Assembly: GCA_021300015.1 (NCBI GenBank)
Contig: JAJTFB010000001.1
Coordinates: 53,291-117,290, forward strand
Source: Pirellula sp.
Lineage (GTDB): Bacteria > Planctomycetota > Planctomycetia > Pirellulales > Pirellulaceae
Reading direction: 5' to 3'
Length of the DNA stretch: 64,000 bases
Below the pieces are notes generated by a model, which saw only the letters and a program-made list of their open reading frames with translations, was not told the DNA's origin and searched no databases. The translations under genes were made by a program, and so were the position numbers. The first letter of the stretch is position 1, and the number at the start of each line of letters is the position of its first letter. This document shows positions 9,093-17,620 of this stretch, piece by piece.

Positions 9093-10337
9093 GTGCCAAC
9101 GATGGACGAGTCGAATCCAAAACCCAAGCTCTGCTCGTTCTGCTCTCTGGTGTGCGAATTACCGGATCTGGACGATCGCTCCGCTGGACCTGAGCCCTGG
9201 TGCATCAAGCGATCAGGCCTGGGGAAGCTCGTCCCGCTGCGACTCGCAAGCATGGCCAGCGCCCACCGCTCCGCAGTCACTTCAGACGCACAAGAGTCCT
9301 ATTTTGAGTCCTCATTGCGAATCGCAAGCCAGCAGCTTCGACGCGCAAGCTCGATTTTGGTGACTGGCCGGATCCACTGCGTCGAATCAGCCCGGGGATC
9401 CATCGAGCTAGCGCGGCGGTTCGACGCCGCAATCGATCCTTGGGATAGCGACACGGCCTCGGATGCGATCTCGGCGATGCAGCGAGGGGGGGGATATGGT
9501 GTCTCGTTGGGAGAAGCGCGAGATCGCGCCGAACTGTGGGTCGTCGTCGGCCAGGATTCCTTGCTCGAACAAACACCCAGGCTTCCAATTGCGATGCACC
9601 GAGGCGAATCGGTTCCGTTGCTGCTTCTGGGGCGCTGGAGCGATGCGAGCATTGAAAACTTTAGAGAAGCTGGATTCGATGTGGTCTGCATCGAATGCGA
9701 ATTGGAGGATCTGCCCAAGAGGCTCGGGCAATGGACGCGAGTCGGCCAGACGCACTCCGAGAGCCAAGTCGGACAGTGGCTCTTGGGGGCTAAGTACACC
9801 GTGTTCCTTTATGCTCCATCGGCACTGGATGTCGAGGGTCGGGACCTATGGATCGAAGCGCTCGATCGATGGGTGCTCCAACGCAACGAAACCACTCGAG
9901 CCGTGACCCTGTCTTGGGGGACATTGCAATCTTCGTTCCATCAAACCTGCACTTGGCTGACGGGTTTTCCTGGCAGGATACAGTTTCGTGAGGGCATACC
10001 CCAGTACGATCCGCATGGGTATCGAGCCAAGGACTGGGTGGATCGGCAAACGGCCAGCGCGCAAGCCAAGTCGAGATCGTTGCTCGTCTGGGTCGACGAT
10101 TCGCTCGAGGAGCTGCCCGGCGAATTGCTTGAACTCGATCTTCCCAAATTGATCATCGGTCCGAATCCGGGCTCCTCGAACCATCAGGCGGATCGATGGT
10201 TGCCTGCGGGGATCGTCGGAGTGACCCATACGGTCAACATGTTTCGGGGCGATCAGACGATCCTTGCAAACGTGCATAGCGATTGCCCACCGGGCTCTCA
10301 GATGCCTTCGCAATGGCTCAAGAGGTTCCTCTCATGA
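9093..10337 (+). CDS. fhcB: Formyltransferase/hydrolase complex (formylmethanofuran dehydrogenase-like) subunit B
   Basis: This 414-residue protein is related to subunit B of formylmethanofuran dehydrogenase; in bacteria the homologue is part of the Fhc complex that releases formate from the C1 carrier. The N-terminus holds CSFCSLVCELPDLDD and a fourth cysteine about 18 residues later (WCIKRSG), matching the iron-sulfur cysteine layout of archaeal FmdB/FwdB. Later segments (GRWSDASIENFREAGFD, LLGAKYTVFLYAPS) fit the family without a clear pterin-cofactor motif. Start: GTG 9093 with aaggt 8 bp upstream, or ATG 9102. It overlaps fhcA by 4 bp, so the two are translationally coupled. Confidence 0.8.
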   Translation: MPTMDESNPKPKLCSFCSLVCELPDLDDRSAGPEPWCIKRSGLGKLVPLRLASMASAHRSAVTSDAQESYFESSLRIASQQLRRASSILVTGRIHCVESARGSIELARRFDAAIDPWDSDTASDAISAMQRGGGYGVSLGEARDRAELWVVVGQDSLLEQTPRLPIAMHRGESVPLLLLGRWSDASIENFREAGFDVVCIECELEDLPKRLGQWTRVGQTHSESQVGQWLLGAKYTVFLYAPSALDVEGRDLWIEALDRWVLQRNETTRAVTLSWGTLQSSFHQTCTWLTGFPGRIQFREGIPQYDPHGYRAKDWVDRQTASAQAKSRSLLVWVDDSLEELPGELLELDLPKLIIGPNPGSSNHQADRWLPAGIVGVTHTVNMFRGDQTILANVHSDCPPGSQMPSQWLKRFLS

Positions 10338-11998
10338 GGGTAACGCGTCTAAAGAACGTTCGGATCGTCGACGGGATCCACGCTTCTTCCAAGCCCACCG
10401 ATTTGTACCTAGTCGGCCCGTCGCTTGCCAGACAGCTCCCCCCCGAGACCCGCATCGATGCGACCTATGATCTGGAGGATCATATCGCGATGGCAGGTGG
10501 AATCGATATCCATACACACATCGGGGGGGGCAAGGTGAACTTGGCCCGCTTGATGTGGCCCGAGAGGTCGACCAAAGAAGCCGATGAAAAGCCCTGGCTC
10601 CGTCCCTTGAGCGCTCCGGTCCCTGGAACTTGGGAGACCGGCCAACGCTACTTGCAGATGGGCTACACAACCTGCTTTGAGCCGGCGATGTTGCCGGCCA
10701 ACGCAAGGCAATCGCACATGGAGATGCGCGATACGCCTTGGTTGGATACAGGCGGATACGTCGTCTTGGGCAACGATCGAATGCTCTTGAACATGATCGC
10801 ATTGGGAGCCGGCCAAGAGGCCATCAACGACTACGTCGCTTGGATGGTCGCATCAAGCGCAGCGATGGCGATCAAGGTGGTCAATGCAGGTGGAATCGAC
10901 GCGTTCAAGTTCAATCAGAGGCAGTTGAATGTCGATGAGGTCCATCCGGCCTTGCCGGTAAGACCTCGGGACATCCTATGGTCGCTTTCTACAGCCGCAG
11001 AGGAACTCGGGTTGGCCCATCCACTGCACGTCCACTGCAGCAACTTGGGCACACCTGGAAACATTACCTCGACCCTCGCGACACTCGATGCGGTCGAGGG
11101 ACGCCGGATCCACCTGACCCATGCCCAGTACCATTGCTACGGAAGCGATGGTCCCCATGGATTCAGTTCCGAAGCATCGAAACTCGCCGATCGGGTGAAT
11201 CGGACCAACCATATCTCGATCGACGTCGGACAGATCCTCTTCGGTCAGACGATCACCCTTTCGGCAGACACCATGCATCAATTCGCGAATCGAAAGTTCG
11301 CCAGTCCTCGCAAGGTGATTTTTCAGGACCTGGAATGCCAAGCCGGCTGTGGCTTGCTCCCCTTTCGATACAAGGAAAGCCAGTTTGTCCATGGACTCCA
11401 ATGGTCGATCGGCTTGGAATTGTTCCTCCGAATCCAGGATCCAACGCGGGTTTTTCTGACCACCGACCATCCCAACGGAGGTCCGTTCACGGGCTATCCC
11501 CACTTGATTCGCTTGCTGATGGATTACGATTTCCGCATGTCGATCTTCGATCGATTGCATCCGGATGTTCGGTCCGTTTCAACCTTGCCGAGTCTCAAGC
11601 GGGAGTACCGGCTCGATGAGATCGCCTCGATCACGAGGCTCGGACCGGCTCGGGCCCTGGGTCTGCAAAACCGAGGCAACTTGAACCCAGGTTCGATCGC
11701 CGATGTGGCGATCTACCGAAACGACGACAATCCAGAGAAGATGTTTTCAAGTCCAACGATGGTTTTTCGGGGCGGGGAGATGGTCCTGCGCGACGGGCTG
11801 ATCCTAAGAGATTGCCAAAAAACGGTGCTCATCAGCGACTTTCAAACCCGTCAGGACGCATTGCGCTGGGGAGCACGGCCTGAGCACTCGGCGCGTTGGC
11901 AGAAGCTCTATGGATATTCCCCTTGGCTCACGGCTCTGAGAACCGATGAATTCGCTGAGGAAGGCTTGCAGATCGAACACGCCCATTGGCACCGGTGA
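10334..11998 (+). CDS. fhcA: Formyltransferase/hydrolase complex subunit A (formylmethanofuran dehydrogenase subunit A family)
   Basis: FhcA is a metal-dependent amidohydrolase that hydrolyses the formyl group carried by the methanofuran analogue. The ATG at 10334 overlaps the fhcB stop (ATGA), giving 554 residues, the usual size. Metal ligands are visible: the HxH pair in GGIDIHTHIGGGKVNL near residue 57, LHVHCSNLGTPGN, HLTHAQYHCYG, and the family hallmark TTDHPNGGPFTGYPHLI. Subunits C and D of the complex are not next to it. Together with fhcB this marks a tetrahydromethanopterin-linked C1 pathway, known in methylotrophic proteobacteria and in planctomycetes. The gene after it is unrelated. 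Confidence 0.92.
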   Translation: MRVTRLKNVRIVDGIHASSKPTDLYLVGPSLARQLPPETRIDATYDLEDHIAMAGGIDIHTHIGGGKVNLARLMWPERSTKEADEKPWLRPLSAPVPGTWETGQRYLQMGYTTCFEPAMLPANARQSHMEMRDTPWLDTGGYVVLGNDRMLLNMIALGAGQEAINDYVAWMVASSAAMAIKVVNAGGIDAFKFNQRQLNVDEVHPALPVRPRDILWSLSTAAEELGLAHPLHVHCSNLGTPGNITSTLATLDAVEGRRIHLTHAQYHCYGSDGPHGFSSEASKLADRVNRTNHISIDVGQILFGQTITLSADTMHQFANRKFASPRKVIFQDLECQAGCGLLPFRYKESQFVHGLQWSIGLELFLRIQDPTRVFLTTDHPNGGPFTGYPHLIRLLMDYDFRMSIFDRLHPDVRSVSTLPSLKREYRLDEIASITRLGPARALGLQNRGNLNPGSIADVAIYRNDDNPEKMFSSPTMVFRGGEMVLRDGLILRDCQKTVLISDFQTRQDALRWGARPEHSARWQKLYGYSPWLTALRTDEFAEEGLQIEHAHWHR

Positions 11999-12059
11999 TT
12001 CAATTTCTAATTGTTGGTGTTTTGGGGTACACTAGACTCCCAGGCTTACCGTCTAGACC

Positions 12060-13508
12060 TTGGATCCTTACGACACGCATCGAATCGTTATGCAACAAGC
12101 CAACCTCCTTCGCGGGCAAGATCTCGGGCAAGATCGCAGTCAAGATCTCGGTGCGATCGATCCGCAGATGGCATGGTCGGCCTGGGAGCCAACCCCCGAA
12201 GAACCCTGGGACGCAAAACGTGTCAGGCACTTGATGCGCCGTGGAGGCTTTGGCGCAAAAGCCTCAGAGGTCAAGCAGTTGCTCGATGCAGGTCCGTCCA
12301 AGGCCATCGATGTTCTGATGGGCAAGCAGAGCCTTCAAGCCACCGAGGCTTTTGAGCAGGAGTCTGGGCAAATCGTATCGGCCGTCCGATCGGGCGGGAA
12401 TATCCAGAGCATTGCCGCTTGGTGGCTCCATCGCATGCTCCATTCTCCGAGCCCCTTGGTCGAAAAGATGACCCTGTTTTGGCACGGCCACTTTGCGACC
12501 GGAGCAGACAAAGTCAACGATACCGAGCTGATGGTCGAACAAAACCGGATGCTTCGCGAACATGCCTTGGGCGATTACCGAAGCCTGGTCCAGGCGGTCT
12601 CCAAAGACCCAGCGATGCTCTTGTATTTGGACTCCGCAACAAATCGAAAGACGCACCCGAACGAGAACTATGCACGCGAGTTGATGGAACTCTTCTGCCT
12701 AGGGGAAGGCAACTACACCGAACAAGATGTCCAGCAGTTGGCCCGGTGCTTTACCGGTTGGGAAATCCGGCGAAAATCCTTCCGCTTTAACCCCTATCAA
12801 CATGATTCAGGATTCAAGAAGCTATTTGACAACGACAAAATCGAATCGGGCGAAGAGGCCATCGAGGCGGTCGTGACCCATGGATCGATGCCGACGTTTA
12901 TCGCCGGCAAACTGGTCCGTTTTTTTGTGTTCGACGAACCGGACTGTCCACCCGAGTTTCTTGCCCCTTTGGCCGACGAATTCCAAAAGGGCCAATTTGC
13001 GATCGAACCGCTCGTGCGAAAGATCCTCTCGAGCAAACTGCTGCTCTCGGATTGGAGTCGCGGTAAAAAGGTTCGTTCGCCCGTGGAGTTCATCGTCGAA
13101 TCGATGCGATGTCTCCAGATGACCACCAATTTGGATCGATTGGCCAAAGGGCTCGACGGGGTCGGCCAAGCCTTGTTCAATCCGCCGAACGTCAAAGGCT
13201 GGGACGGAGGTCGCGCATGGATCAATTCATCCACACTGATAGGAAGATCGAATCTGGTTGTCGATCTGCTCAGGGAGCCTGCCACTCGCTTCGCTCGCGG
13301 TTCGCTCGACGCTTGGCTCAAGTCCGAAAAGGTCTCGAACCAGAGCCAATGGCTCGAGTGGCTCGAAAGTTCCCTTGTATCGATTCCCTTAAGCCCGTCA
13401 GATAGAGAGCTATTGCAAACCAGCGTTGCGAACTCCGATGGAGGCTTCGACCAATGGCGAAGGATGCTCGTGGCTCTTTCTCAGAATCCGAAATTTCATT
13501 TGTCGTGA
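12060..13508 (+). CDS. DUF1800 domain protein
   Basis: The 482-codon frame starts at TTG 12060; the ATG at 12090 (MQQANLLRGQ) is an equally possible start. The DUF1800 pattern is plain: RHLMRRGGFGAKASEV near residue 60, MLHSPSPLVEKMTLFWHGHFATG, then NENYARELMELFCLGEGNYTEQDVQQLARCFTGW. In planctomycetes DUF1800 genes nearly always stand directly before a DUF1501 gene, as here (38 bp gap), and the pair is presumed to be exported and to act on surface or polysaccharide matter, although no function is proven. No clear signal peptide is visible on this protein. The N-terminus has a short Gly-Gln-Asp repeat. Confidence 0.88.
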   Translation: MDPYDTHRIVMQQANLLRGQDLGQDRSQDLGAIDPQMAWSAWEPTPEEPWDAKRVRHLMRRGGFGAKASEVKQLLDAGPSKAIDVLMGKQSLQATEAFEQESGQIVSAVRSGGNIQSIAAWWLHRMLHSPSPLVEKMTLFWHGHFATGADKVNDTELMVEQNRMLREHALGDYRSLVQAVSKDPAMLLYLDSATNRKTHPNENYARELMELFCLGEGNYTEQDVQQLARCFTGWEIRRKSFRFNPYQHDSGFKKLFDNDKIESGEEAIEAVVTHGSMPTFIAGKLVRFFVFDEPDCPPEFLAPLADEFQKGQFAIEPLVRKILSSKLLLSDWSRGKKVRSPVEFIVESMRCLQMTTNLDRLAKGLDGVGQALFNPPNVKGWDGGRAWINSSTLIGRSNLVVDLLREPATRFARGSLDAWLKSEKVSNQSQWLEWLESSLVSIPLSPSDRELLQTSVANSDGGFDQWRRMLVALSQNPKFHLS

Positions 13509-13545
13509 GAATTTCATTTGTCCAAATAGGGCACAGTCCCGATCG

Positions 13546-14784
13546 ATGAGCAATACGATGAAACGAAGAAGTTTTGGTCGACAGAGCCTAGGACTCTCGG
13601 CGGGTCTTGCGATCGGCTCGGTACAACCAGGCGGATGGTTGCAAGCTCTCGCAGGCCAACTACAAGATCACGAAGAGAATGCATCGGACTCCGAGCGCAT
13701 TTTGGTGGTCATTCAGCTATCGGGCGGAAATGACGGACTCAATACCGTGATTCCTTATGGGGATGAAAACTATGCGAAAGCAAGACCCAAGCTTGCGATT
13801 CCTTCGAGCCAGCTTATCAAGCTCAACAATCTCTTAGGATTCCATCCGTCTCTAAAGTCCCTTGAGACAAGCTGGTCGGCGAACCGTTTCTCGATCGTTC
13901 AAGGGGTAGGGTATGCCAAACCCAACCGTTCCCATTTCGAATCGATGGATATCTGGCACACCTGCCATGAGAAAAAAGATCGAACTCAGTCGGGTTGGAT
14001 AGGACGCTGGGTTTCTGGGGAATCGGATTCCGAATCGCCCGATTCGGCTGCGATCCACTTGGGGTCCGAACCTTTGCCATTGGCATGCCAGCAGCGCGGC
14101 GTCCAGATCCCATCGCTCGCATCGTTGGAGCAGATGCGGTTGAAGTCCAAGCTTCCGCAAGGGCCAGCCGAGTCGATGGACCAGGCCGGCAGTCTGCTCG
14201 ACTTTGTATCGACGAGCACTCAGGCCGCGTTGCAAGTCAGCGAGCGGCTTGAGAAGATACTGGCCAAACCCGATACCTCAGGTGACTTTCCCAAAACGTT
14301 GCTGGGCGAAAAACTCCGAGCCGTCTCAAGGCTCATTCTCGCTGGCGTCAAGACACGGGTCTATTACGTCACACTCGATGGTTTCGATACCCACGCCAAT
14401 CAACCCGACATCCATGCATCCCTTCTTAAGCAATGGTCCGAGGCTCTCTCTGCGTTTCTTTCGCGGCTCGAGCAATCCGGCCATCAGGACCGAGTCCTGG
14501 TAATGACCTTCAGCGAGTTCGGTCGCCGGGTGGCCGAGAACGCGAGCCAAGGGACCGACCATGGGGCCGCAGCGCCGCTTTTTTTGGCCGGCCCGCGACT
14601 CACAAAACTCGTCCAAGGGCTTCATCCAGAACTCGATGATCTGGACGATGGAGATCTGCGTTTCGGGATCGACTTTCGAGCCGTCTATGCCGCAGTCTTG
14701 GACGGATGGCTCCAGGCCGATAGCAGCAAGGCGCTCGAAGGCGACTTTCGATCCGCCGGGAGCGATTTGCGACTCTTTACTTAG
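13546..14784 (+). CDS. DUF1501 (sulfatase-like fold) protein with Tat-like signal
   Basis: The ATG at 13546 gives 412 residues. The N-terminus MSNTMKRRSFGRQSLGLSAG carries a twin-arginine-like motif and a hydrophobic stretch, which indicates export in folded form. The DUF1501 core shows ILVVIQLSGGNDGLNTVIPY, FSIVQGVGYAKPNRSHFESM and VLVMTFSEFGRRVAENASQG, followed by DHGAAAPLFLAG, all typical of this family related to alkaline phosphatase and sulfatases. It forms a unit with the DUF1800 gene upstream. The substrate is unknown. Confidence 0.9.
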   Translation: MSNTMKRRSFGRQSLGLSAGLAIGSVQPGGWLQALAGQLQDHEENASDSERILVVIQLSGGNDGLNTVIPYGDENYAKARPKLAIPSSQLIKLNNLLGFHPSLKSLETSWSANRFSIVQGVGYAKPNRSHFESMDIWHTCHEKKDRTQSGWIGRWVSGESDSESPDSAAIHLGSEPLPLACQQRGVQIPSLASLEQMRLKSKLPQGPAESMDQAGSLLDFVSTSTQAALQVSERLEKILAKPDTSGDFPKTLLGEKLRAVSRLILAGVKTRVYYVTLDGFDTHANQPDIHASLLKQWSEALSAFLSRLEQSGHQDRVLVMTFSEFGRRVAENASQGTDHGAAAPLFLAGPRLTKLVQGLHPELDDLDDGDLRFGIDFRAVYAAVLDGWLQADSSKALEGDFRSAGSDLRLFT

Positions 14785-14800
14785 TACCTAGGATTCATCG

Positions 14801-15307
14801 ATGGATGAGGAATCAGCTCTGGCCTTTGCGCTCCGAGCGACGGCTTATCACGAAGCTGGCCATGCCGTCATGGCGATGTTCTTGGGCCGAGCAATTCAGA
14901 AGGTGACGATCGCCCCGGGGCAATCGCACTTGGGGACCCAACGCCTTGGTGCCTGCCATCTGCAAAAAGGAAAGCCCCGAGGATCCCACGACTACTGGGA
15001 GGACGAGATCATGATCTTCTTAGCCGGTATGGTCGCCGAATCCCAGATCACAGGCCGGTATTGCCATCAGGGTGCGGCTCAGGATTTACGGTTTGTACGC
15101 AGGATGCTTCAGAGCCGAAACGATGGCGAAAAGCAAATCGAAAGGCTCGAGAAACGATTGCTTTCCAAGACCGAACACCATTTGCTCGATGCCGAGCAAT
15201 GGCGAGCCGTCGAATCGATTGCCGCGGAGTTGATCCGGACCGAGACGATCAGCGGTCGAGCAGCAAAACATCTCTACGAGCTAGCCCACCGAGATACCCC
15301 GCGATGA
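14801..15307 (+). CDS. Stand-alone M41 (FtsH-type) zinc protease domain
   Basis: The 168-residue protein corresponds to the peptidase domain of FtsH without the AAA ATPase or membrane anchors. HEAGH at residues 17-21 supplies two zinc ligands and the catalytic glutamate; VTIAPGQSHLGTQRL follows at the place of the FtsH phrase after the motif; and GAAQDLRFVRRM gives the third ligand, aspartate 95. All catalytic residues therefore look intact. Without the ATPase it must cut unfolded or specific substrates, or work with another partner. It overlaps the next gene by 4 bp (ATGA), which indicates coupling. Confidence 0.85.
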   Translation: MDEESALAFALRATAYHEAGHAVMAMFLGRAIQKVTIAPGQSHLGTQRLGACHLQKGKPRGSHDYWEDEIMIFLAGMVAESQITGRYCHQGAAQDLRFVRRMLQSRNDGEKQIERLEKRLLSKTEHHLLDAEQWRAVESIAAELIRTETISGRAAKHLYELAHRDTPR

Positions 15308-16203
15308 ACGCCTCGCAAGCCCGACACATTGTGATCTCTGCGAATCCAAAATCCGGAGCCAAGAGCGGGCTTGAAAAAGCGCAACGCCTCAAGGAACTTC
15401 TGGACAACGAGGGTTGGCAGGTCGATTTGACGACCGACTTGGACCAAATGCAGCGGATCGTCGAGGGATCGGACTCGCGAGGCGAATTGAGAACCGTCAT
15501 TTCCGCCGGGGGCGATGGGACCGCAACGGCGATCCTCAATCGTATTCCGAGCCGGGTACCTTTGACGATTTTCCCGCTGGGCTCCGAAAACCTCTTGGCT
15601 CAGGAACTCAAACTCCCCCGGGAGCCAAGCGGTGTTCTACCGATGGTCCAGCAGATGGCTACCCGGCAACTCGATTTGTTTCGAGCCAATGGAAGTTTGT
15701 TTTTGCTCATGGCCAGCGTCGGTTTCGATGCCCAGGTCGTTCGCATCGTCCATGAGTCGCGACGCTCGCATATCACGCGCTGGGCCTACCGCTTTGCGAT
15801 CCTCAATGCGATCCAATCCTACCGTTGGCCAAGCCTGAGCATCGAGGGCAATCGAGAAGGACGCTGGGAGTCGCTCGGCACGTGCCATTGGCTCTTTGCT
15901 TTCAATGTCCCAAGGTACGCTGCGGGAATTCATATCATCGACGACGCGCTTGGCGATGATGGATTGCTCGACGTCGGAATGCTCACAGGGGGCAACGCCA
16001 TCGTCGGCTTGTGGAACTACCTAAGGGTCGCACTCGGGACCCACCGCACGAGCCCTCGCTGGAGGGAGTGCCGAGTCTGTGCATTGCGCGTCGTCAGTTC
16101 GCAAGGGCAGGGGGGGTATCAACTCGATGGGGATTGGGGAGGCCTTCTGCCGCTGGAAATCGCCCACACGGGAACCAAAGCGACGCTGGTCGTTCCCGGT
16201 TGA
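15304..16203 (+). CDS. Diacylglycerol/sphingosine kinase-like lipid kinase (DagK/YegS family)
   Basis: From the ATG at 15304 the product has 299 residues, the usual length for this family. The nucleotide-binding motifs are present: NPKSGAKSG at 14-22 and SAGGDGTATAILNRI near 67-81, followed by PLTIFPLGSENLLAQEL, the counterpart of the GTxND motif but reading GSEN. The C-terminal beta-sandwich half is complete, ending LDGDWGGLLPLEIAHT. Such enzymes phosphorylate diacylglycerol or related lipids at the membrane. The substrate is not predictable. Its start overlaps the stop of the M41-like gene. Confidence 0.87.
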   Translation: MNASQARHIVISANPKSGAKSGLEKAQRLKELLDNEGWQVDLTTDLDQMQRIVEGSDSRGELRTVISAGGDGTATAILNRIPSRVPLTIFPLGSENLLAQELKLPREPSGVLPMVQQMATRQLDLFRANGSLFLLMASVGFDAQVVRIVHESRRSHITRWAYRFAILNAIQSYRWPSLSIEGNREGRWESLGTCHWLFAFNVPRYAAGIHIIDDALGDDGLLDVGMLTGGNAIVGLWNYLRVALGTHRTSPRWRECRVCALRVVSSQGQGGYQLDGDWGGLLPLEIAHTGTKATLVVPG

Positions 16204-16250
16204 TAGTTCGCAAGAAACTATCTATTGCAATTCGCAGATCCTTCATTAGC

Positions 16251-16279
16251 GGTCGATAGATTAATGGTCGATAGATTAA
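16251..16279. repeat. 15-bp tandem duplication at a gene end
   Basis: Two perfect 14-bp copies of ggtcgatagattaa lie at 16251-16264 and 16266-16279. The second copy contains the TAA stop (16276-16278 on the minus strand) of the next gene, so the last codons and the stop have been duplicated beyond the gene end. Confidence 0.85.
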
Positions 16280-17394
16280 CGGTTGACCCGCGAGAAAGGC
16301 TCCGTGCTTAAGCGAACCGTTGGCAGGTAGTCTTGAGTCTCGTCTTTGATTTCCTCGACCGTCTCGTTGAATCGGTCGAAGTCCTTATCGCTGAATTGGA
16401 TTTCGGTCGACGGGTCTTTGAATTCGATCCGGGACATCAATTCGAATGGAGACTTCGCAGTGCTCGACTTCGCTGCCCGTTGAAAGTACTCCACGATGAA
16501 CGGAAAATAGGGCAGCTTGGTCGAACGACTGAGCGTCAAGCGAGCCTCGGTCGGCAGATTCGGTGACGGGCTACCGATGTCGCTGTTCATGTTATCGACC
16601 GGAGCGTTGCCAGCGATTCGCGTCGGCTCGGTCCTAAGTCGCCCGACGAGTTGCCAAACGTCTGCTCCGCCGATTTTGCCGCTGACAGCCTTATACCAGT
16701 TGTATCGGTGATAGAGCCCTCGGAGCAGTTCTGCTTGCCCCCCGACGGCCAAGAGCAAATGGACTTCAGGACGTGTGTCCGGGTACTGCATACTGCTGGG
16801 GATGCTTTGAAGCACTTGGTCGAGAATGATACGTTTGGGGGGTGAGTTGGGGCTCGATTTTGTCCACATCATCCGACCATCGGAGACTTGGAGCAGATCG
16901 AAAGCGGTTTCTCCGACAGCGACGCGTGCGGTGTACCGAAGTCGGCGCATCGGGGAGTTCGAGAGCGCCTCGGATTTAAGCTCGCCGATCAGCAGCGCGC
17001 GTTGGCCGTAGACATTTGTGGTTTGTTGGACACGGCAGTAAATCGATGGGCCCCAGACGGCTTGGCGAACGGCCGCGAGGACCAATTGGTTCGGATCGGT
17101 CGTCACCGGGGTGATTGCGTCGGACGAACCACTGGTCGAGCCACCCAAGGGACTGGGATTTGGAAGGCCGTTCGATGGATCGAGGGGTACTGGAGTTGGG
17201 GCGGATTGCTTTGGGGGCAATTGCGTTCCTGCAGCATCAGGGAAAGCAGCAGCAGGAAAGGGGAGGGCAGGGGAGGCCAAAAGTCGGTCGGAACGGTTCC
17301 AGAGGATCGCTGCGGCTAGAAGCAGTGCCAGCAGGAGGACCGGGGGTGATCCGGCCAGCTTGAAAATGCTAGCAAGTGAAAACCTGGTTTCCAT
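16276..17394 (-). CDS. Exported protein of unknown function, LolA-like outline
   Basis: The product has 372 residues. Residues about 15-33 form a membrane anchor or signal (PPVLLLALLLAAAILW), followed by a Pro-Ser-rich stretch to about residue 95. The body begins DPNQLVLAAVRQAVWGPSIYC and includes VQQTTNVYGQRALLIGELK, GRMMWTKSS and later LTLSRSTKLPYFPFIVEYF, in the manner of outer-membrane lipoprotein-sorting (LolA/LolB-like) proteins that many planctomycetes carry. The similarity is in pattern only, so the function is open. It stands alone, convergent with the gene for the lipid kinase. Confidence 0.65.
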   Translation of the reverse strand: METRFSLASIFKLAGSPPVLLLALLLAAAILWNRSDRLLASPALPFPAAAFPDAAGTQLPPKQSAPTPVPLDPSNGLPNPSPLGGSTSGSSDAITPVTTDPNQLVLAAVRQAVWGPSIYCRVQQTTNVYGQRALLIGELKSEALSNSPMRRLRYTARVAVGETAFDLLQVSDGRMMWTKSSPNSPPKRIILDQVLQSIPSSMQYPDTRPEVHLLLAVGGQAELLRGLYHRYNWYKAVSGKIGGADVWQLVGRLRTEPTRIAGNAPVDNMNSDIGSPSPNLPTEARLTLSRSTKLPYFPFIVEYFQRAAKSSTAKSPFELMSRIEFKDPSTEIQFSDKDFDRFNETVEEIKDETQDYLPTVRLSTEPFSRVNR

Positions 17395-17620
17395 GGTCGA
17401 GTCGTACCGATTTTATCAAAGAAAACGAAAGCGTAGTGCCGAACATAGATTCCAGACGCGCCTCGAATTCCGCTTTTGAGGCTCCTGACGGATCTGCAAG
17501 CCATAGCAATGTTGCGTGGGATTGTAGGTTTCAAGGAGGGTTCGCGTCCAGGTGGAAACAATCGGTCGTAACTGCCTAGCGCGAAGCTGGCTTGACCCAA
17601 GTCATTCCTAGGGGAATCGC

